A DNA stretch of 64,000 nucleotides, from assembly GCA_038040485.1 (NCBI GenBank), contig JBBPIE010000009.1, positions 124,001 to 188,000 of the forward strand. The letters run 5' to 3'. The translations under genes were made by a program, and so were the position numbers. This DNA comes from Onstottus_B arcticum (GTDB taxonomy: Bacteria; Acidobacteriota; Blastocatellia; UBA7656). The notes under the pieces were generated by a model, which saw only the letters and a program-made list of their open reading frames with translations, was not told the DNA's origin and searched no databases. Below, in pieces: positions 17,248 through 25,293 of the stretch (positions within the stretch are counted from its first letter, which is position 1; every line of letters begins with the position of its first letter).

Positions 17248-18423
17248 TTATTCTGGAATACCTAGCCTAGCCTGAACAAACGCATCCTTGACGATTGTTT
17301 TCAGTTCTGGATCGTCTTGAAAGTATGTCCGTACGGTTCCCGCCGATATGCCCAGGACTTTGCTCAGCGCTTCTGCGGTGGGGTGTATGTTTTGTGCGGC
17401 TAGCTTTCTCGCGATATCTGGAAGGTATTTGCGCCTTTGCTCTTTCGTATAACGACCTTCCCGGAACAGGTCTTCGGCAATAGCGCCGTGGAGCAGGTCG
17501 TTAAATTTTCCCTCAAGCTCAACTGGCAATAGTAAAGCAATTCGGTCACCGATTGGCTTAACCTCCAACTCAGCCGCTGGATCCTTGCGTGAAAAGAGTT
17601 TAAGCATTCGCGAGGCGTCTTTCAGAGTTATTCGACCTTCGTTTTCTTCCGTTGTGATGGCCACCTTGACGCCGATAAATGAACGTAGCTTGTCGATGGG
17701 CAAAGCGAGAGGGTTTAGAAGGTTAAGCGCGACGCTCGCTAGACTCTGGGACTGTAGCAATAAAGACTCTTCAAAATAGTCCCCGAACTTACTGTTGAGA
17801 TGTGTATCAAAGCAGGCGTCTTGCTCATTAGCCGCCATTGCCAAGAAGGCATCGATTCCGAGTTCATCGTCGATGTCAAACAGGACAAGACTAAACATAT
17901 TATTCCAGACAAACGTCCAAGCCAGTTCTCGTAGCCCGTTGTCTTTCTTAAAGACTTCCTCAAGAATCGGCCTGGTGCTTTGAACCGTATTTGCAAACAT
18001 CTGCTCTGAGTGGAGCTTGTCTCTCTCTTCTTCTGACTCCGGCGGGTCGTCAATATCGACATCGACAGAAATACTCGCATTGCGGTCCTCGCGCATCATA
18101 TAAACAGTCAGCACATTTGTCGCAATGATTGCGGTTGTAATCTCAATGACGCCATGAGAGATCGACTCTAGTGAGCCTGGTGTTTTCATTTGCTCATGGT
18201 CGATAAACTCGGATGCGAGGCTCATAATCCGAACAGCATGTGACGCGACTGACAGAGCCTCGTCGTCAGTTTTACCACGAAGCATTGATTCCGCTATCAA
18301 TAGGGTTCTTATGACGCCTTCAGCATCGGAAAACTCAAAAGGGCGGTAAATGTTGGTTTCGTCGAATGAGCGCTTTGGGTCGAAGTTGCGCGGTTCGTCG
18401 GCTGGAGGATTCGCACTATCCAT
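17248..18423 (-). CDS. Passenger protein with C-terminal helix-turn-helix (391 aa)
   Basis: A 391-residue soluble protein, the largest passenger. The N-terminal two thirds are helical and acidic (ESEEERDKLHSEQMFANTVQ...) with no motif I recognise. The last 60 residues (KYLPDIARKLAAQNIHPTAEALSKVLGISAGTVRTYF) look like a DNA-binding helix-turn-helix of sigma-like or replication-regulator type. AGAGGGCGGAAA upstream supports the ATG. Its position between the transposase and the small-gene operon, on the same strand, makes a regulator of the passenger genes plausible, but this is inference. Confidence 0.65.
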   Translation of the reverse strand: MDSANPPADEPRNFDPKRSFDETNIYRPFEFSDAEGVIRTLLIAESMLRGKTDDEALSVASHAVRIMSLASEFIDHEQMKTPGSLESISHGVIEITTAIIATNVLTVYMMREDRNASISVDVDIDDPPESEEERDKLHSEQMFANTVQSTRPILEEVFKKDNGLRELAWTFVWNNMFSLVLFDIDDELGIDAFLAMAANEQDACFDTHLNSKFGDYFEESLLLQSQSLASVALNLLNPLALPIDKLRSFIGVKVAITTEENEGRITLKDASRMLKLFSRKDPAAELEVKPIGDRIALLLPVELEGKFNDLLHGAIAEDLFREGRYTKEQRRKYLPDIARKLAAQNIHPTAEALSKVLGISAGTVRTYFQDDPELKTIVKDAFVQARLGIPE

Positions 18424-18556
18424 TTTCCGCCCTCTCTTAGGCGATTCTCTGTAAAAGACCGACCCGCCAACAGCGCCAGAGATTGCGCGGCTGTCCTCTC
18501 GCTAGCTAGGCGAAAGTAAGGCGAGCCGATGAACGGATGGATTATATCAGGAAATG

Positions 18557-18592
18557 AAAAAGGCCAAACAGCATTGAAGCTATCCGGCCTTT
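18557..18592 (-). terminator. Rho-independent terminator after the transposase
   Basis: Read on the minus strand, AAAGGCC and GGCCTTT (18,586-18,592 with 18,559-18,565) form a 7-bp stem followed by a short T-run, about 20 bases after the transposase stop codon. Confidence 0.65.
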
Positions 18593-18614
18593 CGCTTGCC
18601 CCTGTTCTGTCGTT

Positions 18615-19577
18615 TCAGTGTGCGGTTGGTGGGATTGGCTCCCGGTCGGTTCTATCTTTCCCTGTCAATTCTGAATAGGTCACTCGCTTGCCGCTGATCT
18701 GAGAGAGCGCGAGCAAGAAGCGGCCAGCATCGTTCATGTCCTTGCGGTTGTTATAGCGGAACGATTGCTCATCCAAGTATCTGAACAGGTGGAACGGCTC
18801 GACGCTAACATACGTTCCGCTAATCCCGCGCTTCAACAAGGCCCAGAAGTTTTCCATAGTATTGGTGTGGACGGTTCCTTCAACATACGAAACCGCGTGG
18901 TCGATTACTTGGTGCGCGTAGTTGCTCTCTAAGCCTCGATACGAAAGCAGCGCATCGCTGTAGAGCGCGGAGCCAGCCTCGACGTGCTTGTAAATCTCCG
19001 GTTGAAGCGAAGAACGCTTGCGGCTCGAAACAACTTTCGCCGCAACCTTGCCGCCGCGCTCGACCATCCCGAAAACGATTGTCTTGTCCTTGCCACCGGT
19101 TCCCGTGATGCGGCGCTTCTTGGTGGCAACGTGCATGTTTCTCGCCTTGCCGCCGATGAACGTCTCGTCAACTTCGACTTCGCCAGAGAGAACGAATCCG
19201 CCCTGCTGAAGTGCGAGCCTCAAACGGTGAGCCATGAACCACGCGGTCTTTTGGGTTACGCCAATGTCTCTGTGAATCTCCATCGAAGAGATTCCGTTCT
19301 TGCAGTTCACAACAAGCCAGAGCGCCGCGAGCCACTTGTCTAGGGCTACCGGAGAATCTTCAAAGATGGTGCCAGTCTTGAGTGTGAACGTCGGGCTCTT
19401 GTGTTTGCCGTAACACTTCCAGACGCGAGCCTTTGCCAAGTAGGTCACTTTCTCAGCGCCGCAGCGCGGACAGACAACCTTGCCATCCGGCCAGCGCAGT
19501 TGCACCATTAGATCGTGGCAGTTCTGGTAGTCCTGAAAGTAGATGATTGCTTGCTGTAGTGTCTTGACGTGTTCCAT
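18615..19577 (-). CDS. IS1595-family transposase
   Basis: A 320-residue transposase of normal length. It has an N-terminal zinc-ribbon (CPRC at 36-39), a helix-turn-helix-like segment (GISSMEIHRDIGVTQKTAW, 95-113) and a DDE-type core: D138 in VEVDETFIGGK, D208 in ALYSDALL, and NTMENFWALLKRG at 239-251 supplying the last acidic/Asn residues. It appears intact, and its gene ends in a hairpin terminator. It should act on the 23-bp inverted ends that bound the 4.4-kb element. Confidence 0.95.
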   Translation of the reverse strand: MEHVKTLQQAIIYFQDYQNCHDLMVQLRWPDGKVVCPRCGAEKVTYLAKARVWKCYGKHKSPTFTLKTGTIFEDSPVALDKWLAALWLVVNCKNGISSMEIHRDIGVTQKTAWFMAHRLRLALQQGGFVLSGEVEVDETFIGGKARNMHVATKKRRITGTGGKDKTIVFGMVERGGKVAAKVVSSRKRSSLQPEIYKHVEAGSALYSDALLSYRGLESNYAHQVIDHAVSYVEGTVHTNTMENFWALLKRGISGTYVSVEPFHLFRYLDEQSFRYNNRKDMNDAGRFLLALSQISGKRVTYSELTGKDRTDREPIPPTAH

Positions 19578-19602
19578 AGCCAGATTGTACGACTATCGGC
19601 TT

Positions 19603-19625
19603 GGTATGTCAAGTATATAATTACC
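19603..19625. repeat. Right terminal inverted repeat of the IS1595 element
   Basis: On the minus strand this end reads GGTAATTATATACTTG and matches the left end at 20 of 23 positions. It lies 25 bases upstream of the transposase start, so it may also carry the transposase promoter. Confidence 0.88.
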
Positions 19626-19633
19626 CTAATTTG
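19626..19633. repeat. Right target-site duplication CTAATTTG
   Basis: An exact copy of the 8 bases at 15,244-15,251, marking where the element inserted between the GNAT and Nramp-like genes. Confidence 0.85.
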
Positions 19634-19716
19634 GAGTGCGGCGACCCGCCTACATTAAGACACCACCAACATTTGCGATCGTTTTTAACCTTCCAAGAAA
19701 GTTGAGTTGAATAACC

Positions 19717-21198
19717 ATGCGTGAGCAACTCGCAGTCGAGCATCCCGAGGCGCGATCGGGATTAGATCCGTGGAAACGAGCTGAACTACCGCTGCCTCCC
19801 AGGCCTAAAGGACTCGCCTGGATCGGCGTCGTCGGTCCCGGCGTGATCGTGTTGGGGCTCTCGATTGGCAGCGGAGAGTTCCTTCTAGGTCCCGCGGCGT
19901 TTGTGAACCACGGACTTGGGCTCCTCTGGGTGACCACAGCGGCAGTGTTGCTGCAGACGTTCTTCAACCTCGAAGTATTGCGCTACACGCTGGCGACGGG
20001 GGAGCCTGGCTTCACGGGGTTCATGCGCACGCGGCCGAGTTCGCGCTTTTGGGCGTGGGTCTACGTGATCCTGTATTTCCTGCAGGCCGGATGGCCGGCG
20101 TGGGCAGGCAATGCCGCGGCGGCGGTCTTCTTTCTTTGGGCGCGAAGGCTGCCCGGCGCGGCAGACGGGAACATCGTTTATGCAATCGGCGCCGCAAGCT
20201 TCGTGCTGTGCGTCTCCGTTCTGCTGGTTGGCCGTCGCATCGAGCGAACGTTGGAGCTGCTCAACTGGGTGCTGATCGTTTTCATCCTCGGCGGATTCCT
20301 GGTGCTTGCTTTGTTGTATGTCAGCCCTTCGACGTGGCTCGCGGCGGGCGCCGGCTATGTCGGGTTCGATACAACAACCGGCAGCTTCAGCTTTATCCCT
20401 TCCGGTACCGATTTCTTTTTGCTGAGCGCGGTGGCGGCTTATTCGGGCTGCGGCGGCGTCTGCAATATCACGCTGTCGAACTGGGCGCGAGATAAGGGTT
20501 ATGGCATGAGTCAGATCACCGGCTACATCCCCGCGCTGGTCGGAGGGCAGAAGGTAAATCTCGCGCACACCGGCTCTACGTTCGAGCCGACGCCGGAATC
20601 GCTTGCAAGATGGAAGGGTTGGTGGCGAATCATCAAAGCGGATCAATGGGGCGTGTTCTTCGTGGGTGCGTTGCTGGGGATGACGTTGCCGGCGCTGCTG
20701 TACGTGACGTTCATGCCGCGGGGGACGGACATTCGGGGGCTTGGCATCGGTGCATCACTCGCTGAAATCATGTCGAGCAAGGTCGGCGCGGTGGCAGGCG
20801 GGGCCGTTGCGTTCATGGGTGCGTGGATTCTTCTGAAGACGCAACTCGATACGATCGAAGGAATGACTCGCGCGATCACTGACATCCTCTGGACCAGCAA
20901 CAAGCGAATCCGCGAGTGGCGCGGCGGCGACGTGAGAGTTGTTTACTACTGCGTGCTGGTGGCCATCGTGATCTGGGGCGTGATCGCGTTGCGGCTAGCC
21001 CAGCCGATCATGTTGCTGCAAATTGGCGCTAACATGGCGGCGATAGTCTTTATCATCGCGTCGATCCATATTCTGTATGTGAACACGACGTTACTGCCGA
21101 AAGAGCTGCGGCCGTCGATTTGGCGCAAGGCGGCTCTTGTTGGAGTGGCTGTGTTTTATGGAGGTTTTATCGCGCTCTGGATCAGCAGCTTAATCTGA
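19717..21198 (+). CDS. Nramp-family-like divalent metal transporter
   Basis: A 493-residue inner-membrane protein with about eleven hydrophobic helices, related to Nramp-type H+-coupled metal transporters. Helix 1 carries GPGVIVLGLSIGSGEFLLGP, where classical Nramp proteins have the DPGN metal-binding motif; that motif is absent, so substrate choice may be altered as in Nramp-related magnesium transporters. AVAAYSGCGGVCN probably corresponds to the helix 6 site. The ATG at 19,717 has only a weak ribosome site. The IS1595 element lies about 90 bases upstream and could have displaced its promoter. Confidence 0.72.
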   Translation: MREQLAVEHPEARSGLDPWKRAELPLPPRPKGLAWIGVVGPGVIVLGLSIGSGEFLLGPAAFVNHGLGLLWVTTAAVLLQTFFNLEVLRYTLATGEPGFTGFMRTRPSSRFWAWVYVILYFLQAGWPAWAGNAAAAVFFLWARRLPGAADGNIVYAIGAASFVLCVSVLLVGRRIERTLELLNWVLIVFILGGFLVLALLYVSPSTWLAAGAGYVGFDTTTGSFSFIPSGTDFFLLSAVAAYSGCGGVCNITLSNWARDKGYGMSQITGYIPALVGGQKVNLAHTGSTFEPTPESLARWKGWWRIIKADQWGVFFVGALLGMTLPALLYVTFMPRGTDIRGLGIGASLAEIMSSKVGAVAGGAVAFMGAWILLKTQLDTIEGMTRAITDILWTSNKRIREWRGGDVRVVYYCVLVAIVIWGVIALRLAQPIMLLQIGANMAAIVFIIASIHILYVNTTLLPKELRPSIWRKAALVGVAVFYGGFIALWISSLI

Positions 21199-21234
21199 CA
21201 AAACAGGTTCCGGTCAGAGAGTTTGGTGCGCGGC

Positions 21235-21591
21235 TCACCAAGCCGTCAGGAACACCGCAGTATCTGCAATGTCTTCGGCGGAGCGACTCGCAATGATCTT
21301 CAATAAGCGGCGCATCTGGTCGCCCAGACTGTGGCGCTGTTGTTGAGCGAGAATGATTCCTGAGTGGTGCTTTCCTCCAGTCAGGTACTCGTGATGAAGG
21401 CGTAGAAAGTCGCCTACGTTAAAGGAGTAGAGAGTTCGCCCCTGTGAAGCGGCAAGTTCGAGATGATCAACGTCATCGCGCCTGATCATGGCTTGCTCTA
21501 GTGCCGTCGTAACATCGACGCCTCGGATGCGGAGCGCGTGAACCAGATCTGCATCCATCGCGTCCTCGTCGAGGTAAAGCCGAATCTTCAT
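21235..21591 (-). CDS. DUF5615 PIN-like toxin candidate
   Basis: A 118-residue protein starting MKIRLYLDEDAMDADLVHALRIRGVDV, the typical DUF5615 opening with acidic residues (D8, E9, D10) of a PIN-like nuclease fold. TLYSFNVGDFLRLHHEY supplies the later conserved Asn/Asp. The gene overlaps the DUF433 gene by one base (TGATG), the standard arrangement of this putative type II toxin-antitoxin pair. RNase activity is a family inference. Confidence 0.85.
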   Translation of the reverse strand: MKIRLYLDEDAMDADLVHALRIRGVDVTTALEQAMIRRDDVDHLELAASQGRTLYSFNVGDFLRLHHEYLTGGKHHSGIILAQQQRHSLGDQMRRLLKIIASRSAEDIADTAVFLTAW

Positions 21592-21881
21592 CAGGCGCTT
21601 TGTCTTTCTGGCGGGAACCCCTCCTCGAGACGGTCGGCCTCGGCTTCATCGTCAGCGATTTCAGCTTCGATCTGTCCACGGTTAGCGTGATAGTAGGCCA
21701 ATGCCGCATGAACCTGTGCTTCGGTTATGTGACCGTACCGCCGAGCGATCTCCTCTGGACTATGACCTGACTTGTACCAGATCGCTATGCGATGGACTGT
21801 GAGACCAGTCCCGGCGATGCACGGTCTGCCATGTCGTATTTCAGGGGCACTTACGATAAGCGATCCAATTTCGGTGGCCAT
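21591..21881 (-). CDS. DUF433 antitoxin candidate
   Basis: This 96-residue DUF433 protein shows the family's IRHGRPCIAGTGLTVHRIAIWYKSGHSPEEIARRYGHITEAQVHAALAYY layout, a winged or helix-turn-helix-like DNA-binding domain at about residues 16-66. The acidic tail (EAEIADDEAEADRLEEGF) probably wraps the DUF5615 partner encoded next. It is translationally coupled to the partner. Autoregulation of the pair is likely for this class but no operator is identified. Confidence 0.85.
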   Translation of the reverse strand: MATEIGSLIVSAPEIRHGRPCIAGTGLTVHRIAIWYKSGHSPEEIARRYGHITEAQVHAALAYYHANRGQIEAEIADDEAEADRLEEGFPPERQSA

Positions 21882-21964
21882 GGTTTTATGCTCCTAGACG
21901 GACAATAACATAAGGAACAATCGAAGGCGTTTCCCAGCCGACGCCGAGCCCGACCAGCGCTGAC

Positions 21965-22957
21965 TTAACTACTTGCAGGCAAAACATCTCGTCCATAAGC
22001 CTCAACCGTTTCTTCTTCGTCGCCGCTCATCAAATAGATGTTGAACTGAGTCACCCCCGCGTCTTGAAGCTCTTTCAGCTTTCGCACGTGCTCGCTTGCC
22101 GGGCCGACTATGCAGAAGTTATCAACTATCTCGTCAGCAACAAACTCCGCGTTCGAGCTTCCCACTTCGGCGTGATGAAGATAGTTGTAGCCCTTGCGGT
22201 CGCGAACATATGAGGTTAACTCTTCGGGCAACTCCTCCGGTTTGTAGCGCGAGACGAGATCAACCACATGATTAGACACGAGCGCCGGGAACCAGCGCAC
22301 CTGGTCGCGGGCCTTCTTCAAATCGTCGGACACCCACACCGCTGCCGCGCTCATCACTCGAATCTTCGAGAAGTCGCGGCCGGCTTCTTCGGCTCCTTCG
22401 CGTACGAACTGCAAGCACCATTTGATCAGGTGAGGATCGGCGAACTGCAAGATCACTCCGTCGCCGACTCGACCCGCGCAGCGCAACGCCTTAGGCCCGT
22501 AGCCCGCGATCCAAACCGGCGGCACCGCGTCCGCCCACGGCATTTGGATTTCGCGGCCTTCATACTCGATCTTCTTCCCTGCGCACAAGTCTTTGATCAC
22601 CTGGACGGTTTCTTCCAATCGCTCGAGCGTGGTGGGCTTCTTGCCCATCACTCGCCGCGAGCTGTCGCCGCGCCCAATTCCAAGGTCCATCCGCCCGCCG
22701 GAGATTCGATTCAACGTCGCAAGCAAGCTCGCCGTAACCGTCGCGTCGCGCACCGCGGGATTCGTCACGCAAGTGCCGATTCGCATGCGCTCGGTGTTGA
22801 TCGCCATCAATGTCATCAGCGGGTAAGGCTCTTGCCACAAGACGTGAGAATCGAAGATCCACGAATAGGCGAAGCCGGCTGCTTCGGCTTGTTGAGTCAG
22901 CGCGACGATGCGCTGATGAGGCATATCGGGTTTGAAGGTTATCGCGAATTCGAACAT
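21965..22957 (-). CDS. LLM-class (F420/flavin-dependent) oxidoreductase
   Basis: A 330-residue luciferase-like monooxygenase-fold enzyme (MFEFAITFKPDMPHQRIVALTQQAE...). Typical blocks include WIFDSHVLWQEPYPLMTLMA, RMRIGTCVTNPAVRD, NRISGGRMDLGIGRGDSSRR and VWIAGYGPKALRCAGRVGDGVI. The start at 22,957 follows GAGGA; a 14-codon extension is rejected. It closely matches a subfamily often found with nitrilase/beta-ureidopropionase and NCS1 transporter genes, as here, suggesting a step in reductive pyrimidine use. The cofactor (FMN or F420) and the reaction are not certain. Confidence 0.8.
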   Translation of the reverse strand: MFEFAITFKPDMPHQRIVALTQQAEAAGFAYSWIFDSHVLWQEPYPLMTLMAINTERMRIGTCVTNPAVRDATVTASLLATLNRISGGRMDLGIGRGDSSRRVMGKKPTTLERLEETVQVIKDLCAGKKIEYEGREIQMPWADAVPPVWIAGYGPKALRCAGRVGDGVILQFADPHLIKWCLQFVREGAEEAGRDFSKIRVMSAAAVWVSDDLKKARDQVRWFPALVSNHVVDLVSRYKPEELPEELTSYVRDRKGYNYLHHAEVGSSNAEFVADEIVDNFCIVGPASEHVRKLKELQDAGVTQFNIYLMSGDEEETVEAYGRDVLPASS

Positions 22958-22994
22958 AGAAATCCTCGTTCTACACAAACCACGATCGAATACA

Positions 22995-23137
22995 GCCACA
23001 GATGAACACAGATGAACACCGATAAGAAAGGAAAGACCATTTGCGTTTGCTCTCTCCAGTCAAACTGCTTGTACGCCCTCGCTCATCAAGTCCTTGCCAT
23101 AGCCGATCTGTGTTCATCTGTGTTCATCTGTGGTTGC
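22995..23137. repeat. Intergenic hairpin, CACAGATGAA decamers
   Basis: The left arm (22,995-23,026, CACAGATGAACACAGATGAA...) and the right arm (23,104-23,137, ...TTCATCTGTGTTCATCTGTG) are reverse complements of a 10-nt tandem unit with a long loop. A sister copy is at 27,916-28,062. It fills the gap between the LLM and nitrilase genes. Confidence 0.88.
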
Positions 23138-23149
23138 TTTCCCCTTCGG

Positions 23150-24019
23150 CTACTCTTCGACCAGCTCGCCGTAACTCTCGGGCCTTCGGTCGCGGTAGAA
23201 TTGCCAGATGTTTCTTACCTCGCGAATCTCGTCGAGGTTCAAGTCTGCCACCACAAGCTCATCGTTATCGCGCGAGGCTTGCGCGATGATCTTGCCCCGC
23301 GGGTTGCAAAAGTAGCTCTTGCCGTAGAACTCGCCGATGTCCCACGGCTGCTCGTGACCGACTCGGTTGATCGCGCCGACGAAGTACCCGTTAGCCACCG
23401 CGTGCGCCGGCTGCTCGAGCTCCCACAGATACTCCGACAACCCAGCGACTGTCGCCGACGGATTGAAGACGATCTCAGCGCCGTTAAGACCCAATGCCCG
23501 CGCCCCTTCGGGGAAGTGCCGGTCGTAGCAAATGTAGACGCCGATTCGCGCATACGCGGTCTCGAACGTCGGATAGCCGAGGTTGCCCGGTTTGAAGTAG
23601 AACTTCTCCCAGAAGCCCGGTGCGGTGTGCGGGATGTGGTTCTTGCGATACTTGCCCAGGTACTTGCCGTCGGCGTCGATCACGGCCGCAGTGTTGTAGT
23701 AGACGCCGGTGATTTCTTCTTCGTAGATCGGCACGATGATGACCATTGAATGTTTGCGTGCGACTTCCTGCATGAGCTTCACGGTCGGGCCGTCGGGAAT
23801 CTTCTCGACGGAGTCGTACCAGTGAGTGTTTTGCTCGGCGCAGAAATAGGGCGTTGTAAAGACCTCTTGCATGCAGATGATCTTGACGCCCTTAACGGCG
23901 GCCTGCTCGATGAACGCAAGGTTAGTAACGATGTTGGCCTGCTTGATCTTCTCGATCGGCTGATCAGTCGGGCAAGCGTTCTTTGTTTGTATCAATCCAC
24001 AGCGTACGATCTTTGGCAT
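23150..24019 (-). CDS. Nitrilase-superfamily amidohydrolase, probable beta-ureidopropionase
   Basis: A 289-residue C-N hydrolase with catalytic Glu52 (CMQEVFTTPYF), Lys126 (KYRKNHIPH) and Cys164 (VYICYDRHFPEG). The whole-length similarity pattern (QTKNACPTDQPIEKIKQA, HTAPGFWEKFYFKPGNLGYP) fits N-carbamoyl-beta-alanine amidohydrolase, which releases beta-alanine, CO2 and NH3 at the last step of reductive pyrimidine degradation. The start has a good AAGGAG site. The nearby LLM oxidoreductase and NCS1 permease support a pyrimidine role, but no dihydropyrimidinase gene is in the window. Confidence 0.85.
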   Translation of the reverse strand: MPKIVRCGLIQTKNACPTDQPIEKIKQANIVTNLAFIEQAAVKGVKIICMQEVFTTPYFCAEQNTHWYDSVEKIPDGPTVKLMQEVARKHSMVIIVPIYEEEITGVYYNTAAVIDADGKYLGKYRKNHIPHTAPGFWEKFYFKPGNLGYPTFETAYARIGVYICYDRHFPEGARALGLNGAEIVFNPSATVAGLSEYLWELEQPAHAVANGYFVGAINRVGHEQPWDIGEFYGKSYFCNPRGKIIAQASRDNDELVVADLNLDEIREVRNIWQFYRDRRPESYGELVEE

Positions 24020-24042
24020 GGTGCGCTCCTTGGTCCAACTGG

Positions 24043-24136
24043 TTTAGGGTTTCTGGTTTCTGGTTTCTGGTTCGTGCGGGCAAGGAGATTTCAGCAAGCG
24101 AACCAGAAACCCTAAACCAGAAACCCTAAACCAGAC
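24043..24136. repeat. Intergenic hairpin, CCAGAAA/CCCTAAA heptamers
   Basis: The left arm (TTTAGGGTTTCTGGTTTCTGG..., from 24,043) pairs with the right arm (...CCAGAAACCCTAAACCAGAAAC, to 24,136). Units are 7 nt. It spans most of the space from the nitrilase leader to the HEAT gene stop at 24,142. The related family member is 49,041-49,160. Confidence 0.88.
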
Positions 24137-24141
24137 TCGGA

Positions 24142-25191
24142 CTAAAACCTAATCTTCAAATCAATCCACGTTGTTTGCGGCAAGCCGCTTTCCATCGCGG
24201 GGTCGAACTTGTATTGCATCGCAGTCTCGACGGCTCGCTGATCCAAACCGTAGCCCAGGCGCCGCGTCACATAAGCTCGCACCGCGCGGCCGTCGGCGCC
24301 CACCAACACCCGAAGCTCAACCGAACCGTTGACCCGCGCGCGAAATGCCTTTTCAGTCTTTGGAGCGCGGACCTCCTGGCGCACGACCAGCGGCCGGGAG
24401 GGGCTGGCGTAGCGTGAGTCCTTGACGATACCTGTCGCCCTCCGCGGCCGTCCCGAAGGCGCTGCGTTCTCCAGAGTCCGCAATCGCCCAAGCGACTCTT
24501 GAACTGCCAGACCGAACGCTTCTCGTTGAAAACCCGCGACGCCGAAACCGTCCATACTGACAAGCGCGCCTCGCAGTCGCTCTTCGGCGTCGGGGTCGCC
24601 TATCTGACCGAGCGCCCACACCGCGTCGTATCGCACGTCGAACGATTCGTCGTCGAGAGCTTCGATGATCTCGTCGACGCCTTCTTCGTCTTGCATCAAC
24701 CCCATCGCGACAAGCACGGAGGATCTGACTTCGGTTTCAGGATCGCCGAGGCCGTATGAGAGAGCTTTCCCGGCTTTGCGTTCGCCGATCATTCCAAGCG
24801 CGAAAGCCGTGGAAGCCCGCACGCCTGCATCTTTGTCGGCGAGCAACGGGATCAGCAGCGAGGTCGCCGCCGGATCCGTGATCTGTCCGAGAGCGAAGGC
24901 CGAGGCTTCGCGGACTTTGGCTTCTTTGTCCGACAACGCTTCGACCAGAGCGCGGACCGCGCTGCGGGCTCGCAAGGCGCCCAGTCGATTCGCGGCGTCG
25001 CGACGCTTGTCTGCATCTTTGCTTCTGAGCTCTGACAGGAGATGCGAGGTCGCCGCGGCTTGCGAGGGAACCTCGGCCGGCGCGCGCTCACCGAACAAGA
25101 CCGGTGCGACGAGCAAAACCATGAGCGATAACTTGACGGTTGCTGATGACATCTTGAGAGTTGCGTACCGGCACATAGTATCAAACATCAT
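24142..25191 (-). CDS. Exported HEAT-repeat protein with TonB-like C-terminal domain
   Basis: A 349-residue protein with a hydrophobic export segment (about residues 20-36). Five or more HEAT repeats follow at about 50-215 (DKRRDAANRLGALRARSAVRALVEAL, AKVREASAFALGQITDPAATSLLIPLL, and so on). A C-terminal energy-transducer-like domain ends NGSVELRVLVGADGRAVRAYVTRRLGYGLDQRAVETAMQYKFDPA. The pairing suggests a periplasmic scaffold that contacts a partner through a TonB-type sheet. The start is uncertain: ATG 25,191 follows a repeat arm (CCAAAATC-GGC-ATG) with no ribosome site, and ATG 25,152 begins the signal peptide more neatly. Confidence 0.75.
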   Translation of the reverse strand: MMFDTMCRYATLKMSSATVKLSLMVLLVAPVLFGERAPAEVPSQAAATSHLLSELRSKDADKRRDAANRLGALRARSAVRALVEALSDKEAKVREASAFALGQITDPAATSLLIPLLADKDAGVRASTAFALGMIGERKAGKALSYGLGDPETEVRSSVLVAMGLMQDEEGVDEIIEALDDESFDVRYDAVWALGQIGDPDAEERLRGALVSMDGFGVAGFQREAFGLAVQESLGRLRTLENAAPSGRPRRATGIVKDSRYASPSRPLVVRQEVRAPKTEKAFRARVNGSVELRVLVGADGRAVRAYVTRRLGYGLDQRAVETAMQYKFDPAMESGLPQTTWIDLKIRF

Positions 25192-25194
25192 GCC

Positions 25195-25280
25195 GATTTT
25201 GGATTTTGGATTTTAGATTTTGGATTGCTACGGCGCGGTTGGCCAGTCAATCCAAAATCCAAAATCCAAAATCCGAAATC
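25195..25280. repeat. Intergenic hairpin, AATCCAA heptamers
   Basis: The left arm (25,195-25,227, CGATTTTGGATTTTGGATTTTAG...) and the right arm (25,251-25,280, CAATCCAAAATCCAAAATCC...) pair along their whole length. One end lies 4 bases from the HEAT gene start, the other about 14 bases from the stop of the NCS1 gene. Family members: 42,212-42,322, 57,420-57,522 and a single arm at 63,569-63,599. Confidence 0.9.
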
Positions 25281-25293
25281 GCGCCTGGCTACT

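Larger units (their letters stand above)
15252..19625 (-). mobile_element. IS1595-family element with passenger genes (4,374 bp)
   Basis: The element is defined by terminal inverted repeats at 15,252-15,274 and 19,603-19,625 and an exact 8-bp flanking duplication. At one end it contains the transposase gene. The rest carries six unrelated reading frames on the same strand: a 391-residue protein with a C-terminal helix-turn-helix, a packed four-gene set of small proteins, and a separate 96-residue protein. The interior is visibly more AT-rich than the flanking chromosome. IS1595 subgroups are known to carry passengers, but these passengers are not ones I recognise. Intact ends, duplication and transposase suggest recent movement. 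Confidence 0.85.
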
